Assembly (NCBI RefSeq): GCF_900475285.1
Contig: NZ_LS483370.1
Coordinates: forward strand, 4,106,001 to 4,170,000
Direction: 5' to 3'
Source of the DNA: Pseudomonas taetrolens
GTDB lineage: Bacteria > Pseudomonadota > Gammaproteobacteria > Pseudomonadales > Pseudomonadaceae
DNA length: 64,000 nt
This document shows positions 1-9,415 of this stretch, in pieces (the first letter of the stretch is position 1; the number at the start of each line of letters is the position of its first letter). The notes under the pieces were generated by a model that saw only the letters and a list, made by a program, of their open reading frames with translations, was not told the DNA's origin and made no database searches. Both the position numbers and the translations under genes were made by a program.

Positions 1-1
1 C

Positions 2-220
2 TGCAACCGGGTGCGCCTGACCGTTGAAGGCCGGTTGTTACTGTGCCTGGGCAACGAGCATTCAGTCGACCTCAAGGCCGTTCTGCGCCGTTATCCGGGT
101 GATGCGAAACGGCTGGAAAGCGCCATCATCGAGTCGATGAAGCTCAAGCCGTATCGGCACAACTTCGAGCTCAACGATGACGTGCAAGTGGTCCGTTTCA
201 TGAACATGACGGGCGGCTGA
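2..220 (+). CDS. moaA: GTP 3',8-cyclase MoaA, C-terminal fragment
   Basis: This is the last 72 codons of MoaA, the radical-SAM enzyme that starts molybdenum-cofactor synthesis from GTP; the rest lies left of the window and the frame is open to its edge. The first residues read [10 protein letters not shown], followed by LCLGNE, which fits the cysteines that bind the second, C-terminal [4Fe-4S] cluster of the family. The protein ends in RFMNMTGG; the terminal Gly-Gly tail is a conserved MoaA feature needed for activity. A GTG at 11 is an internal codon, not a start. moaC, moaD and moaE follow on the same strand after a bestrophin-like gene, supporting the call. Confidence 0.9.
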   Translation, partial: CNRVRLTVEGRLLLCLGNEHSVDLKAVLRRYPGDAKRLESAIIESMKLKPYRHNFELNDDVQVVRFMNMTGG

Positions 221-258
221 CCGCCCCGGTTTTATCCCTATGCAGAAGGCTGTTTCCC

Positions 259-1158
259 ATGATCGTCAGAGCCAAACCCAACCTGATCGGTGTATTGACG
301 TCGCTCAAGGGCTCCGTTGCCCGGCGCATCGCGCTGCGTAGCCTGCTGGTGACACTGCTGGCCTCGGTGATTGTGCTGGTGGAAACCCTTCATCCGGCGT
401 ACTTCTCCAAGGTCAACGCCACGCCGTTCACGCTGTTGGGCCTGTCGCTCTCTATCTTCATGAGTTTTCGCAATAACGCGTGCTACGACCGCTGGTACGA
501 AGGTCGCAAAGCGCTGGGGGCGATGGTGATGGATGTGCGGGCGATGATTCGGGAAACCCAGGTCATCAAGGACGCCAGCCAGCGCAGCCATCTCCTTCGC
601 AACCTGTGCGGATTTGCCCATGCGCTGAACGCCAGGCTTCGTCATGAAGACGAGTTAAGCGTGGCCGGGCCCTGGCTGGACAAGCTGCCGTCAGCCAACA
701 CCCCGAACATTCCGGAAAGCATTTTAAGCCGCGTCACCCAGCAGTGCTCGACACTCGCCGAATCAGGGGAGCTCAATGAATGGCGCTATCAGTTGATGGC
801 CCGCCATTTAAGCAACCTGACCACGACCCAGACGATTTGCGAGCGCATCAAAAGCACCCCGCTGCCCTTCCCCTACACGCTCTTGTTGCACCGCACCAGT
901 TACATGTTCTGCATCCTGCTGCCCTTCGCAATGGCCGAGCCATTGGGCTGGCTGACACCGATTTTCACGGCGATTGTGAGCTACACGTTTTTTGGCCTGG
1001 ACGCGATTGGCGATGAACTGGAAGACCCGTTCGGCTACGACGAAAACGACCTGCCGACCAATGCCATCGTGCGCACGATCGAACGTGAAGTTCTCCACGC
1101 CAATGGCGCGACAGAGCTGCCTCCCGTGCTTCAACCCATCGACTTTGTACTGAACTGA
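259..1158 (+). CDS. Bestrophin-family (UPF0187) membrane channel protein
   Basis: A 299-residue membrane protein of the bacterial bestrophin family, which forms pentameric ion channels in the inner membrane. Hydrophobic segments lie at about residues 25-45 and 54-70, followed by the family signature [17 protein letters not shown], and two more segments near residues 210-250. The length is typical of bacterial members. It sits between moaA and moaC, 38 bases after moaA and 13 bases before moaC, so it is probably cotranscribed with cofactor genes although nothing known links bestrophins to molybdenum. Ion specificity cannot be told from the sequence. The ATG at 259 has only a modest purine stretch upstream. 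Confidence 0.82.
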   Translation: MIVRAKPNLIGVLTSLKGSVARRIALRSLLVTLLASVIVLVETLHPAYFSKVNATPFTLLGLSLSIFMSFRNNACYDRWYEGRKALGAMVMDVRAMIRETQVIKDASQRSHLLRNLCGFAHALNARLRHEDELSVAGPWLDKLPSANTPNIPESILSRVTQQCSTLAESGELNEWRYQLMARHLSNLTTTQTICERIKSTPLPFPYTLLLHRTSYMFCILLPFAMAEPLGWLTPIFTAIVSYTFFGLDAIGDELEDPFGYDENDLPTNAIVRTIEREVLHANGATELPPVLQPIDFVLN

Positions 1159-1171
1159 TCCGAGGACCTCC

Positions 1172-1666
1172 ATGAACGACCTCCAACACACACTGACGCA
1201 TCTGGATGCCGCAGGCCGGGCCAACATGGTCGATGTTACGGACAAAGCCGCCACCACCCGTGAGGCACAGGCACAGGCCTGGGTACGCATGCAGCCGTCC
1301 ACGTTGAAGCTGATTCAGGACAATGGGCACCCCAAGGGCGACGTATTTGCGGTCGCCCGTATCGCCGGGATCATGGCTGCAAAGAAAACCCATGAACTGA
1401 TCCCGCTCTGCCACCCGCTGATGCTCAGCTCGATCCACCTCGAACTGAGCGTTGTCGAGCCCGACAGCGTGCGGATCGTCAGCACCTGCCGGCTCAACGG
1501 CCAGACCGGTGTCGAACTGGAAGCCCTGACCGCCGCGAGCGTGGCCGCCTTGACGATCTATGACATGTGCAAGGCCGTGGATCGGGGGATGGTCATCGAC
1601 CGGATCCAGGTGCTGAAAAAACAGGGTGGGAAATCGGGGACTTTCGTAGCCGGTGACGCCCAATGA
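1172..1666 (+). CDS. moaC: Cyclic pyranopterin monophosphate synthase MoaC
   Basis: MoaC converts the MoaA product (3',8-cyclo-GTP) to cyclic pyranopterin monophosphate in the cytoplasm. The 164-residue length is typical. Key family motifs are visible: [11 protein letters not shown] at residues 73-83 and KAVDRGM at 134-140, which carry the catalytic Lys and Asp. A ribosome site (GAGGACC) precedes the ATG at 1172. Its stop overlaps the moaD start by four bases (ATGA at 1663-1666), so the two are translationally coupled. Confidence 0.97.
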   Translation: MNDLQHTLTHLDAAGRANMVDVTDKAATTREAQAQAWVRMQPSTLKLIQDNGHPKGDVFAVARIAGIMAAKKTHELIPLCHPLMLSSIHLELSVVEPDSVRIVSTCRLNGQTGVELEALTAASVAALTIYDMCKAVDRGMVIDRIQVLKKQGGKSGTFVAGDAQ

Positions 1667-1914
1667 TCCTTATCAACTACTTTGCGCGCTACCGGGAACA
1701 ACTTGGCATCGGTGATGAAAAGCTCGCGCTGGACGGCTCGTTGCGCACCCTGGATGACGTCAGGCAACGGCTGAGGGCCAGAGGCGGGATTTGGCAGCAA
1801 GTGCTCGGTGAATCCAGCCTCATGTGCGCGCTGAATCAGGAGTTGTGTACGCCCGATGCTCCGATAGAAGACTTCGACGAGATCGCCTTCTTCCCTCAAG
1901 TGACCGGAGGTTGA
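1663..1914 (+). CDS. moaD: Molybdopterin synthase small subunit MoaD
   Basis: MoaD is the ubiquitin-fold sulfur carrier of molybdopterin synthase. The 83-residue protein ends in VTGG; the terminal glycine is adenylated and thiocarboxylated by MoeB and donates sulfur to the pterin in complex with MoaE. The start overlaps the moaC stop, and moaE begins three bases after its stop, so moaCDE read as one coupled unit. Confidence 0.95.
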   Translation: MILINYFARYREQLGIGDEKLALDGSLRTLDDVRQRLRARGGIWQQVLGESSLMCALNQELCTPDAPIEDFDEIAFFPQVTGG

Positions 1915-1917
1915 GCG

Positions 1918-2370
1918 ATGACTGTTCAGGTTCAGACCGAGCTGTTTGATCTGGGTGAGCTGACCCGCAGCCTGCACGCCGAAGACCCGGGCGTCGGCGC
2001 CGTCGCCACCTTTGTCGGCTATGTGCGCGATCTCAATCAGGGGGATCAGGTCAGCGAATTGTTCCTTGAACATTACCCGGGAATGACCGAACGCTCACTG
2101 CAGCAGATCATCGATCAAGCCCATCAACGCTGGCCGTTGCAACGGGTGACCATCGTCCACCGCGTGGGGGCATTGAAGGTCGGTGAGCCCATCGTGTTTG
2201 TCGGCGTTGCCAGCGAACATCGTCAGGAAGCCTTCGATGCCTGCAACTTTTTGATGGACTACCTGAAGACTCGCGCACCGTTCTGGAAGCGTGAACACAC
2301 GCCGTCCGGAGAGCGCTGGGTAGAGGGAAGAGAAAGTGACCAACTGGCGGTCAACCGCTGGACAGCATGA
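1918..2370 (+). CDS. moaE: Molybdopterin synthase catalytic subunit MoaE
   Basis: MoaE inserts the dithiolene sulfurs into cyclic pyranopterin monophosphate using MoaD thiocarboxylate. At 150 residues it has the normal length, with the family motifs FVGYVRD near residue 39 and the substrate-binding tail region FWKREHTPSGERWVEG near residues 122-137, whose Lys is the conserved catalytic one. A GGAGGTT ribosome site overlaps the end of moaD. It is the last gene of the plus-strand moa group and faces moeA, which ends at 2446 on the other strand. Confidence 0.96.
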   Translation: MTVQVQTELFDLGELTRSLHAEDPGVGAVATFVGYVRDLNQGDQVSELFLEHYPGMTERSLQQIIDQAHQRWPLQRVTIVHRVGALKVGEPIVFVGVASEHRQEAFDACNFLMDYLKTRAPFWKREHTPSGERWVEGRESDQLAVNRWTA

Positions 2371-2380
2371 CGCCCCCATC

Positions 2381-2404
2381 GGCAGGAGCAAGCTGGCTCG
2401 TGCC
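2381..2404. repeat. Degenerate REP-like hairpin between moaE and moeA
   Basis: A short imperfect inverted repeat (core GGAGCAAGCTGGCTCG, flanked by GGCA and TGCC) resembles the small REP-type palindromes common between genes in fluorescent pseudomonads. It lies between two convergent genes, where it could act as a weak bidirectional terminator or mRNA-stabilising hairpin. No T-run follows, so termination is uncertain. Confidence 0.45.
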
Positions 2405-2445
2405 TAGAGGGGCGGTGGCGGGAGTTGAGAGCGGTGCATGCCGCG

Positions 2446-3651
2446 TCAGAACAAGTCGCAGAAAGGAATGAACCGCGCCGTGTCACCGCGCTGCAGGGTG
2501 CAGCCCTCGGGAATTTCAAGCAGCCCGTCCGCCCACGAAGCTCCCAGCAGCACGCCTGAGCTCTGGTTCGGATACAGAATCGCCCGCCCCTCCTCCAGCC
2601 TGGCCCGCAGGTATTCGCGACGGCTGCCTGCTTTCGGCCAGTCAAACCCGACGTTAATCGGGAAGCTCAAGGGCGTGACGTCATCGACACCCTGGATGCG
2701 CAACAGGTAGGCCCTTGCCAGCAGGCCGAACGTCACCAACGCCGAGGCCGGATTGCCGGGCAAGCCGATGACCGGCACGTTGCCGAAGTAGCCCACGGTC
2801 AAAGGCTTTCCCGGTTTGATCGCGAGTTTCCAGAATAACGGCTTGCCGCTATCGCGCAGCACCTGGCCAAGGCAGTCGGCGTCTCCGGCTGACACGCCAC
2901 CGGTGGTCAGGATCAAGTCGGCGGCATGTTGCAACTGTTCCAGCTTGAGCCGCGTATGCTGCGGCTGGTCGGGAAGAATACCGCCATCGATCACCTCACA
3001 ACCCAACGCACTCAGCCAATGGCTGAGCAGGATGCGATTGCTGTTGTAGATACAGCCGGGCTTCAGCGGCGTCCCCGGCTCAGTCAGTTCGTCCCCCGTG
3101 GACAGCACTGCCACCCGTGGACGCCGTACCACCGATACATGGGTGCAGCCTTGCCCCGCCGCGACGGCCAGTTCGAAAGGCCCGAGTCGCTTGCCGGCAG
3201 CGAGCAACACCTGCCCGGCACGGTTTTCCTGGCCTTGCGGGCGGATATTCTGATCCGCGCTCAGGGCCTGCTTGAAGCGCACCCGACCGTCCTCCAGCCG
3301 CTCGACGTTCTCCTGCATCTCGACGCAGTTGGCCCCATCGGGTACCGGTGCGCCGGTGAAGATTCGAGCGCAGGTGCCCGGCAGCAATGCCTCAGGCGTC
3401 TGCCCGGCGAAAATCTGTTGCGATACGGTCAGCGGCTGGCCCTTCCAGTCGTCGACGTTCAAGGCGTACCCGTCCATGGCACTGTTCGGCCACGGCGGCA
3501 GATCCAGGGTTGCGATCAAGTCATTGGCCAGCACCCGTTGCCGTGCGTCGCTCAGTGCTACCGACTCACTGTCTTGCAGGCGTTGCGCCTGCGCCATGGT
3601 CAACAGTGAAGCGCTGGCCTCCTCCACTGACATCAGCGGTGACGGGATCAT
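2446..3651 (-). CDS. moeA: Molybdopterin molybdenumtransferase MoeA
   Basis: MoeA inserts molybdate into adenylated molybdopterin. The 401-residue protein carries the family motifs [13 protein letters not shown] near the N-terminus, [20 protein letters not shown] and [13 protein letters not shown] in the central catalytic domain. The start at 3651 is chosen because its ATG overlaps the moaB stop (ATGA, 3648-3651); an upstream extension of the open frame to 3786 reads through moaB in another frame and lacks family similarity. It forms a two-gene minus-strand operon with moaB. Confidence 0.96.
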   Translation of the reverse strand: MIPSPLMSVEEASASLLTMAQAQRLQDSESVALSDARQRVLANDLIATLDLPPWPNSAMDGYALNVDDWKGQPLTVSQQIFAGQTPEALLPGTCARIFTGAPVPDGANCVEMQENVERLEDGRVRFKQALSADQNIRPQGQENRAGQVLLAAGKRLGPFELAVAAGQGCTHVSVVRRPRVAVLSTGDELTEPGTPLKPGCIYNSNRILLSHWLSALGCEVIDGGILPDQPQHTRLKLEQLQHAADLILTTGGVSAGDADCLGQVLRDSGKPLFWKLAIKPGKPLTVGYFGNVPVIGLPGNPASALVTFGLLARAYLLRIQGVDDVTPLSFPINVGFDWPKAGSRREYLRARLEEGRAILYPNQSSGVLLGASWADGLLEIPEGCTLQRGDTARFIPFCDLF

Positions 3652-4187
3652 CCCCGAGACTCGCACAAGGCCACCGACTTGAGGTGCGGCACAAAATTGC
3701 ATGGCCTGTGGCGCGCATCCAGCTGCTCGGCGAGGATACCCTCCCACGCCGTGCGGCAAGCGCCCGTCGAGCCCGGCAGGCAGCACACCAGCGTTCCGTT
3801 GGCCAGACCGGCCAAGGCACGGCTCTGTACCGTGGAGGTGCCGATATCGAGGATGGATATTGCACGGAACAACTCACCAAAACCGTCGATCTGCTTGTCC
3901 AGCAAGCAACTGACCGCTTCAGGCGTACTGTCGCGCCCGGTGAAACCTGTGCCCCCGGTAATCAGTACCACCTGAATCTGCTCGTCGGCGATCCAGGTCG
4001 CCACCTGCGCGCGGATTTTATACAGGTCATCCTTTAGCAAGTTGCGCTCGCTCAAACGATGACCCGCCTCCAGCAGCCGGGTGACCAGCAGTTGCCCGGA
4101 GGTATCGTTGGCATATTCACGGGTATCACTGACGGTTAGCACGGCCATATTCAGCGGTACAAACAATGCATCCGACTTCACGCTCAT
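3648..4187 (-). CDS. moaB: Molybdopterin-adenylyltransferase-type protein MoaB
   Basis: A MoaB/Mog-family protein of 179 residues that adenylates molybdopterin before MoeA acts. The MPT-binding motif [17 protein letters not shown] is present, as are the [12 protein letters not shown]-terminal strand and the SNT/PGS-type loop CLPGSTGAC. The ATG at 4187 has a strong ribosome site (AGGAGAG, five to six bases upstream); the longer frame to 4241 is disregarded for that reason. Divergent from mobA. Confidence 0.95.
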   Translation of the reverse strand: MSVKSDALFVPLNMAVLTVSDTREYANDTSGQLLVTRLLEAGHRLSERNLLKDDLYKIRAQVATWIADEQIQVVLITGGTGFTGRDSTPEAVSCLLDKQIDGFGELFRAISILDIGTSTVQSRALAGLANGTLVCCLPGSTGACRTAWEGILAEQLDARHRPCNFVPHLKSVALCESRG

Positions 4188-4417
4188 GTCACTCTCCTGC
4201 AAGCCATTATTGAAACGATTACCAGAGGCTAAAGCGCCCAAACAACCACTGTCTAATCGTTACGGTTGACCGGATTATCGAGCGCTTCTATCACTGATTT
4301 TTCCGGGCGCAATTGGCCGGTGATCGAGTGAGTCGATCATCCCTTCAATAGCCATGATTGGACGAACAGGCGCGAGAGTGCGATCGTCTGCCCCTCTCTA
4401 TTCACGGTGTTCCCGTC

Positions 4418-5080
4418 ATGCCATCGACCTGCTCTCCTGAAGCTGCATCCAGCCCCTGCTCGGTACTCCTGCTGGCGGGCGGGCGCGGGGCACGTATGGG
4501 CGGGCGGGACAAAGGATTGCTGGTGTGGAAGGACAAGCCGCTGATTGCCCATGTACAGGCCATCGTGCGTCCGTTCACCGACGACTTGATCATTTCCTGC
4601 AACCGCAATGCAGCGCGTTATCGCGCATATGCCGATCAATTGGTCGAAGATTCACAGAAGGACTTCCCGGGCCCCCTGGCCGGTGTTCTGGCCGGACTTG
4701 CCGTTGCGCACCATCCCTGGCTGCTGGTGCTTGCCTGTGATGCTCCGAATATCGATGCCGCACTGATCAAGGCCATGCTCGAGGCGCGACCTGCGAGCGG
4801 CGCCGCGCTGATGATCCAGCAGGCCGGGCAATGGCAGCCCATGTTCAGCCTGATCCCCACGGCGTTGTTGCCGCAGTTGAAACAGGCCTGGGATGACGGT
4901 GAACGCAGCCTGCTGCGCGCGCTGCTCAAGCATGAGCTGATGGCATTGACCTGCGCTGGCGATGACCTGCGCCTGAGCAATTTCAATACGCCTGAATGGC
5001 TGGCCGGGCAATCATTGGCGCGCACCGAAGGCCTCGATGCCGCGTTGGTTAAAGGGGCCGGAACAGAATCGCTAAAATAA
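4418..5080 (+). CDS. mobA: Molybdenum cofactor guanylyltransferase MobA
   Basis: MobA attaches GMP to molybdenum cofactor to give the bis-MGD form used by enzymes of the DMSO-reductase family, such as the nitrate reductase and the YdeP-type enzyme in this window. The nucleotide-binding motif LLLAGGRGARMGGRDKG lies near residue 15, followed by PLAGVLAGL and a DAPN motif typical of the family. The ATG at 4418 gives a 220-residue protein of normal size; the open frame extends upstream to 4358 but without a family match. Confidence 0.94.
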   Translation: MPSTCSPEAASSPCSVLLLAGGRGARMGGRDKGLLVWKDKPLIAHVQAIVRPFTDDLIISCNRNAARYRAYADQLVEDSQKDFPGPLAGVLAGLAVAHHPWLLVLACDAPNIDAALIKAMLEARPASGAALMIQQAGQWQPMFSLIPTALLPQLKQAWDDGERSLLRALLKHELMALTCAGDDLRLSNFNTPEWLAGQSLARTEGLDAALVKGAGTESLK

Positions 5081-5143
5081 TCCACGGTTTCTGACCACTC
5101 GCGTTAATAATTACCTCTCATTAATCCCGCAGCAGGTGCCTTA

Positions 5144-6040
5144 GTGGATATCAAGCAGCTTAAATTCCTCATCGCGCTGGAGCAGACCCGACACTTCGGC
5201 CAAGCGGCTGCGCGCTGCCACATCACCCAGCCGACCTTGTCGATGCGTTTGCGTAATCTGGAGGATGAGCTGGGCCTGGAACTGGTGACCCGGGGCCAAC
5301 GCTTCGAAGGGTTCACAGAGGCCGGTGAACGCGTGCTCGCCTGGGCCAGGACCTTGCTCGCCGCCCATGACGGGTTGTTCGCCGAAGCTGCCGCCTGTCG
5401 CGGCCAACTGGTCGGTAATTTGCGCCTGGGCCTGGTGCCGCTCAGCGGCTTCAATCCGATCAGCTACATTCAGGGCCTGTCCCATACCTTTCCGGAACTC
5501 AAGTTCAGCCTGACGTCCATGAGCTCGGACAAGATCATCGAAGCCTTGGGCACCAACCAGCTTGATCTGGGGGTGTGTTATCTGGACCACGTAAACCCTA
5601 ATTACCTGGAGTTTTTCGAACTGGGCGAGACCCGTGTCGGCCTGCTGTACGACACGCGGCACTTCCATTTCGAAGGCACTGAAATGAGCTGGGAAGACGC
5701 CGCCGAACTGCCTTTGGGCATGATCAGCAATGGCATGCACTATCGCAAATCCATTGACCTGAGCTTCCGCAGTCGCGGTCTCGACCCCCAACCCATCCTC
5801 GAAAGCGATTCGACGTACCAGTTGTTCCAGGCGATCCATGAAGGCTTTTGCTGCTCGATCATGCCGCTGGACAGCGGCCTGGAGAGCCCGATCGAGAATC
5901 TGGCGTTTATCAATCTGCCGGACGCCAGCGTGCTCGCGCCTCTGGGGATGGTGATGCGCAAAACCGAGCCCCGTTCAGCCATCGCCGAAAAGTGTTTTGC
6001 AGAAGCCAAAAAGTTATTCACCCCCCAGAGCATGAGCTAA
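5144..6040 (+). CDS. LysR-family transcriptional regulator
   Basis: A 298-residue LysR-type regulator: an N-terminal winged helix (residues 1-60, MDIKQLKFLIALEQTRHFGQ, with ITQPTLSMRLRNLE as the recognition helix) and a periplasmic-binding-like effector domain from about residue 90. The start is the GTG at 5144, preceded by AGGTG. It stands between mobA and the convergent DyP peroxidase; regulators of this type are often found beside formate-dehydrogenase or YdeP-like genes, so control of the molybdoenzyme gene at 7142-9415 is a reasonable guess. The ligand is unknown. Confidence 0.88.
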   Translation: MDIKQLKFLIALEQTRHFGQAAARCHITQPTLSMRLRNLEDELGLELVTRGQRFEGFTEAGERVLAWARTLLAAHDGLFAEAAACRGQLVGNLRLGLVPLSGFNPISYIQGLSHTFPELKFSLTSMSSDKIIEALGTNQLDLGVCYLDHVNPNYLEFFELGETRVGLLYDTRHFHFEGTEMSWEDAAELPLGMISNGMHYRKSIDLSFRSRGLDPQPILESDSTYQLFQAIHEGFCCSIMPLDSGLESPIENLAFINLPDASVLAPLGMVMRKTEPRSAIAEKCFAEAKKLFTPQSMS

Positions 6041-6061
6041 CCGGTGGCCGGTTAGCTCATG
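6031..6061. terminator. Perfect 14-bp inverted repeat spanning the LysR stop codon
   Basis: The arms CATGAGCTAACCGG (6031-6044) and its exact complement (6048-6061) flank a three-base loop. The left arm includes the last codons and the TAA stop of the LysR gene, and the right arm ends five bases before the stop of the convergent DyP gene. No T-run is adjacent, so it is either a factor-independent terminator of unusual type or an mRNA 3'-end stabiliser shared by both genes. Confidence 0.7.
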
Positions 6062-6065
6062 AACG

Positions 6066-7007
6066 CTACCGGTCAGCCAGCGCTTCGAGAAGGTCCGCAG
6101 AAGGCACGAAAAACAATCCGCCGGTCACCGCCGTGCTGAAATCCAGCAAGCGGTCATAGTTACCTGCCGGCTTGCCCACGAACATGTTTTCCAGCATCTG
6201 TTCAATCGGCTCGGGCGAGCGGGCATAGCCGATAAAGTAGGTGCCAAACTCGCCTGCTCCTGGTCGCCCAAACGGCATGTTGTCGCGCAGGATCTTCACC
6301 TCTTCGCCGTCCTTGGTGATGGTGGTCAGGCTGCTGTGCGAACAACTGGGTTTGACCGCTTCACCCAGTTCGATATCAGCCAGTTTGGTACGGCCAATGA
6401 CCCGTTCCTGGGCTTCAACAGGCAACGCGTTCCACTCGGTCATTTTGTGTAGGTACTTCTGTACCAGCACATAGCTGCCTTGGCTGAATGCGGAGTCTTC
6501 ATCACCGATGAGGGTGAAATGCTCCAGCTTGCGACCGGCCGGGTTTTCTGTGCCATCGACAAAACCGATGATGCTGCGCATGTCGAAATAGCGGAAACCC
6601 TGGACTTCATCGACCACCGTGACAGCGTCGCCCAAGGCTGAAAGCAGCTGTGTTGCCAGTTCAAAGCACAGATCCATCTGATCGGCTCGAATGTGCAGCA
6701 GGATATCGCCTGGCGTGGCTACCGCTCGACGTCCATCCACACCAAACTCTCGAAACGGATGCAGCGAAGCCGGGCGTGGTGCGCCAAACAACGTGTCCCA
6801 GGCGCTGGAACCAAAGCCGCACACACATGACAGATTACCCGCTGGCACACGCTTGCCAACAGAGCGTGTAAGCGCTGCGATATCGCCACACCAGGCACGA
6901 ACCGTCTCGACTGCTTCGATGCCCGGGTTGAGCGTTGCCACGATGAAAATCGCGCTACTGGTTACAGGGCTGCAAACGGATTGAGGCTCGAAGGTTTCGT
7001 GGGTCAT
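6066..7007 (-). CDS. DyP-type haem peroxidase (YfeX-like)
   Basis: A 313-residue dye-decolourising-type peroxidase. The family GxxDG motif is GFVDG at residues 148-152, so Asp151 is the expected distal acid; His224 in SCSHSSL fits the proximal haem ligand, and Arg241 in ILRDNMPFG fits the distal arginine. Spacing matches the YfeX/EfeB group without a Tat signal, so a cytoplasmic location is likely. The ATG at 7007 was chosen because the family begins near there; the frame is open to 7094. It is transcribed in the same direction as the YdeP-like gene but a terminator-like hairpin at 7101-7123 separates the two. Confidence 0.9.
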   Translation of the reverse strand: MTHETFEPQSVCSPVTSSAIFIVATLNPGIEAVETVRAWCGDIAALTRSVGKRVPAGNLSCVCGFGSSAWDTLFGAPRPASLHPFREFGVDGRRAVATPGDILLHIRADQMDLCFELATQLLSALGDAVTVVDEVQGFRYFDMRSIIGFVDGTENPAGRKLEHFTLIGDEDSAFSQGSYVLVQKYLHKMTEWNALPVEAQERVIGRTKLADIELGEAVKPSCSHSSLTTITKDGEEVKILRDNMPFGRPGAGEFGTYFIGYARSPEPIEQMLENMFVGKPAGNYDRLLDFSTAVTGGLFFVPSADLLEALADR

Positions 7008-7100
7008 GGATTCACGCTTTGTGATTGATGGCGCCATAGGGTGCCGGGATGAGCCGTTGAGATTAGCAGAGCGGCCTGAGTCGAAATACGGCATCCGCTA

Positions 7101-7123
7101 ACAAGGGGCTTCACGCCCCTTGT
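7101..7123 (-). terminator. Intrinsic terminator-like hairpin after the YdeP-like gene
   Basis: Nine-base arms ACAAGGGGC (7101-7109) and GCCCCTTGT (7115-7123) enclose a five-base loop just downstream of the minus-strand gene ending at 7142. Only a short T stretch follows, so efficiency is uncertain; it would partly insulate the DyP gene. Confidence 0.65.
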
Positions 7124-7141
7124 TTGATCATGATCAGCCGC

Positions 7142-9415
7142 TCAGTTAACTTCCGAGCGCATGACCTTTACGGGGACCGATTTGTATGACGGCGTGCCGC
7201 TATCGACGTCGATATAGTCCAGCGGCACCAGTTGGTTAGCCTCCGGGTAATACGCGCCCACCGAACCCGCCGATATCTTGTACTCGATGGCCGTTATTTT
7301 CTCGTAGCGCATCTTGCGCCCCTGGGTGACCGTTTCGATATCGACCAAATCCCCGTGAGCCAGCCCCCGTGACTCGAGATCAGCCGGGTTCATGAACAAC
7401 ACGTCTCGCCGACCAAATACACCGCGATACCGATCATCCAGAGCATAGATCGTCGTGTTGTATTGGTCATGACTGCGCAGCGTGATCAGCCGCAAGACGT
7501 CCTCACCGTCAACTTCCTTGTCTTCATGCAGACCGGGGAATACAAAGAACTCGGCCTTGCCCGAGGGCGTCATCCAGATACGCTCCGTCGCGGGAAGCGG
7601 CATCCGAAAGCCTCCCGGAACCCGGATGCGCTCATTGAACGCCTCGAAGCCCGGGACGGTTTTCTCGATCAGATCGCGGATTTTGTCGTAATCAGCCGCC
7701 AGTTCCAGCCAGGGCACTTTGCTGTCAGGCAATGTCGCGTTAGCCATGCCCGCCACGATGGCAGGCTCCGAGCGCAAGAACTCGGAAGCCGGCATCAACT
7801 TGCCTGCCGAGGCATGAACCATCGACATCGAATCTTCAACCGTGATCGATTGCCGCATGCCGTTTTGTATATCCAGCTCGGTACGCCCCAGACAAGGGAA
7901 CAGGTACGTTTCCTTGCTGACCAGAAGATGGGTGCGATTGAGCTTCGTACCGATATGAACACTCAAATCCAGTTGGTTCATGGCCGGAAAACACTGGGCC
8001 GGATCCGGAAGCGCCACGGCGAAGTTGCCGCCGAGACAGAACAGGGCTTTAGAGTCACCGGCGATCATCGCCTGCATTGCCTGTACCGCATCGTGGCCGT
8101 GTTCTGCGGGTGGTTTGAAGCCCAATACCGCCTCGATTTTTTCGAGAAAGCTGCTGGAGGGTTTCTCGGTGATGCCGACCGTCCTGTTGCCCTGAACATT
8201 GGAGTGCCCGCGCAGCGGACAAATACCCGCGCCCGGCTTGCCAATGTTGCCCCGCAACAGCAGCAGGTCACAGATCAGCCGGACGTTGGCAGTGCCTTCG
8301 TTGTGCTGGGTGACACCCATGCCATAGGTCACGATGGTGGCATTGGACTTGGCATAGGCGGCAGCTACTTTCTCCATGTCCGCCTTGAGCAATCCGCTGG
8401 CAAATTCGATAGCCGGCCATTCAGTGGCCAGCAAATCCGCTTTGAGTGCCTCGAAGCCATTGGTGTGTTGCTCAATGAATTCGTAGTCGATGACTTTCCC
8501 GACTGATGCTTCCAGCTCCAGCAGTGCTTTCATCACACCTTTAATGGCCGCGGCATCCCCACCTGCCTTGACTTGCAAATAAGTGGAGGCAATACGCGTC
8601 GAACCATAGGTTGCCATTTCGATCATGTCTTGCGGGTCGGCAAATCGCTCCAGTGCGCGTTCGCGCAGCGGATTGAATACCATGATTGGCACTTTTCGCC
8701 GGGATAGCTCGTGAAGCGTACCCATCATGCGCGGGTGATTGGTGCCCGGGTTATGCCCAATGGAAAGAAGCAGCTCACAGTCATCGAAGTCCTCCAGTGA
8801 TACGGAGCCTTTACCCATCCCGATGGAGCGAGGAAGACCGACACTCGTCGGCTCGTGGCACATATTTGAACAGTCCGGGAAGTTGTTGGTGCCGTATTCA
8901 CGGGCAAACAACTGATACAGGTAAGCCGCTTCGTTGGACGCTCTGCCGGACGTGTAAAACTCAACTTGATCAGGTTTCAGCCCGCGGAGGATTTCACCGA
9001 TTCGCGCAAATGCAGTTTCCCATTCCACCGGCTTATACGTGTCGGTGCCCCGGTCATAAACCAGCGGGTGCGTGAGGCGTCCGAGATCCTCCAGTTCGTA
9101 GTCGCTTCGGTGGAGCAAGGTCGACACCGGATGGTTGGCGAAAAACTCAGGCGTTACACGCTTGTTGGTCGCCTCCCACGTCACCGCTTTCGCGCCGTTT
9201 TCGCAAAACTGAAACGTTGACTTGTGTTCTTTGTCTGGCCACGCACACCCTGGGCAATCGAATCCGTCCGGCTGGTTGGTTCTCATCAACGTGAGGGGGG
9301 CCTTGAGCGTATCCATCTGCTCGCGTACTGCCGTTGCGGTGGCTTTGAGGGCGCCCCACCCTCCTGCCGGGCCGTCGTAGTTACGAACACCGGGAACCTT
9401 GCGTTTAATCGCCAT
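7142..9415 (-). CDS. FdhF/YdeP-family molybdopterin oxidoreductase
   Basis: A 757-residue catalytic subunit of the molybdopterin oxidoreductase superfamily, closest in style to E. coli YdeP. An N-terminal DCPGCAWPDKEHKSTFQFC region gives the CxxC pair characteristic of this branch in place of the usual four-Cys iron-sulfur motif. The MPT-binding domains follow (GRASNEAAYLYQLFAR, DCSNMCHEPTSVGL, the GHNPGTNHPR loop, GMGVTQHNEGT), and a C-terminal molydopterin-dinucleotide domain starts near residue 630 (LRSHDQYNTTIY). It needs bis-MGD made by MobA and probably FdhD. Substrate is unknown; YdeP is linked to acid resistance in E. coli, but that role is not shown here. The ATG at 9415 is preceded by GGAGCG. 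Confidence 0.88.
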   Translation of the reverse strand: MAIKRKVPGVRNYDGPAGGWGALKATATAVREQMDTLKAPLTLMRTNQPDGFDCPGCAWPDKEHKSTFQFCENGAKAVTWEATNKRVTPEFFANHPVSTLLHRSDYELEDLGRLTHPLVYDRGTDTYKPVEWETAFARIGEILRGLKPDQVEFYTSGRASNEAAYLYQLFAREYGTNNFPDCSNMCHEPTSVGLPRSIGMGKGSVSLEDFDDCELLLSIGHNPGTNHPRMMGTLHELSRRKVPIMVFNPLRERALERFADPQDMIEMATYGSTRIASTYLQVKAGGDAAAIKGVMKALLELEASVGKVIDYEFIEQHTNGFEALKADLLATEWPAIEFASGLLKADMEKVAAAYAKSNATIVTYGMGVTQHNEGTANVRLICDLLLLRGNIGKPGAGICPLRGHSNVQGNRTVGITEKPSSSFLEKIEAVLGFKPPAEHGHDAVQAMQAMIAGDSKALFCLGGNFAVALPDPAQCFPAMNQLDLSVHIGTKLNRTHLLVSKETYLFPCLGRTELDIQNGMRQSITVEDSMSMVHASAGKLMPASEFLRSEPAIVAGMANATLPDSKVPWLELAADYDKIRDLIEKTVPGFEAFNERIRVPGGFRMPLPATERIWMTPSGKAEFFVFPGLHEDKEVDGEDVLRLITLRSHDQYNTTIYALDDRYRGVFGRRDVLFMNPADLESRGLAHGDLVDIETVTQGRKMRYEKITAIEYKISAGSVGAYYPEANQLVPLDYIDVDSGTPSYKSVPVKVMRSEVN

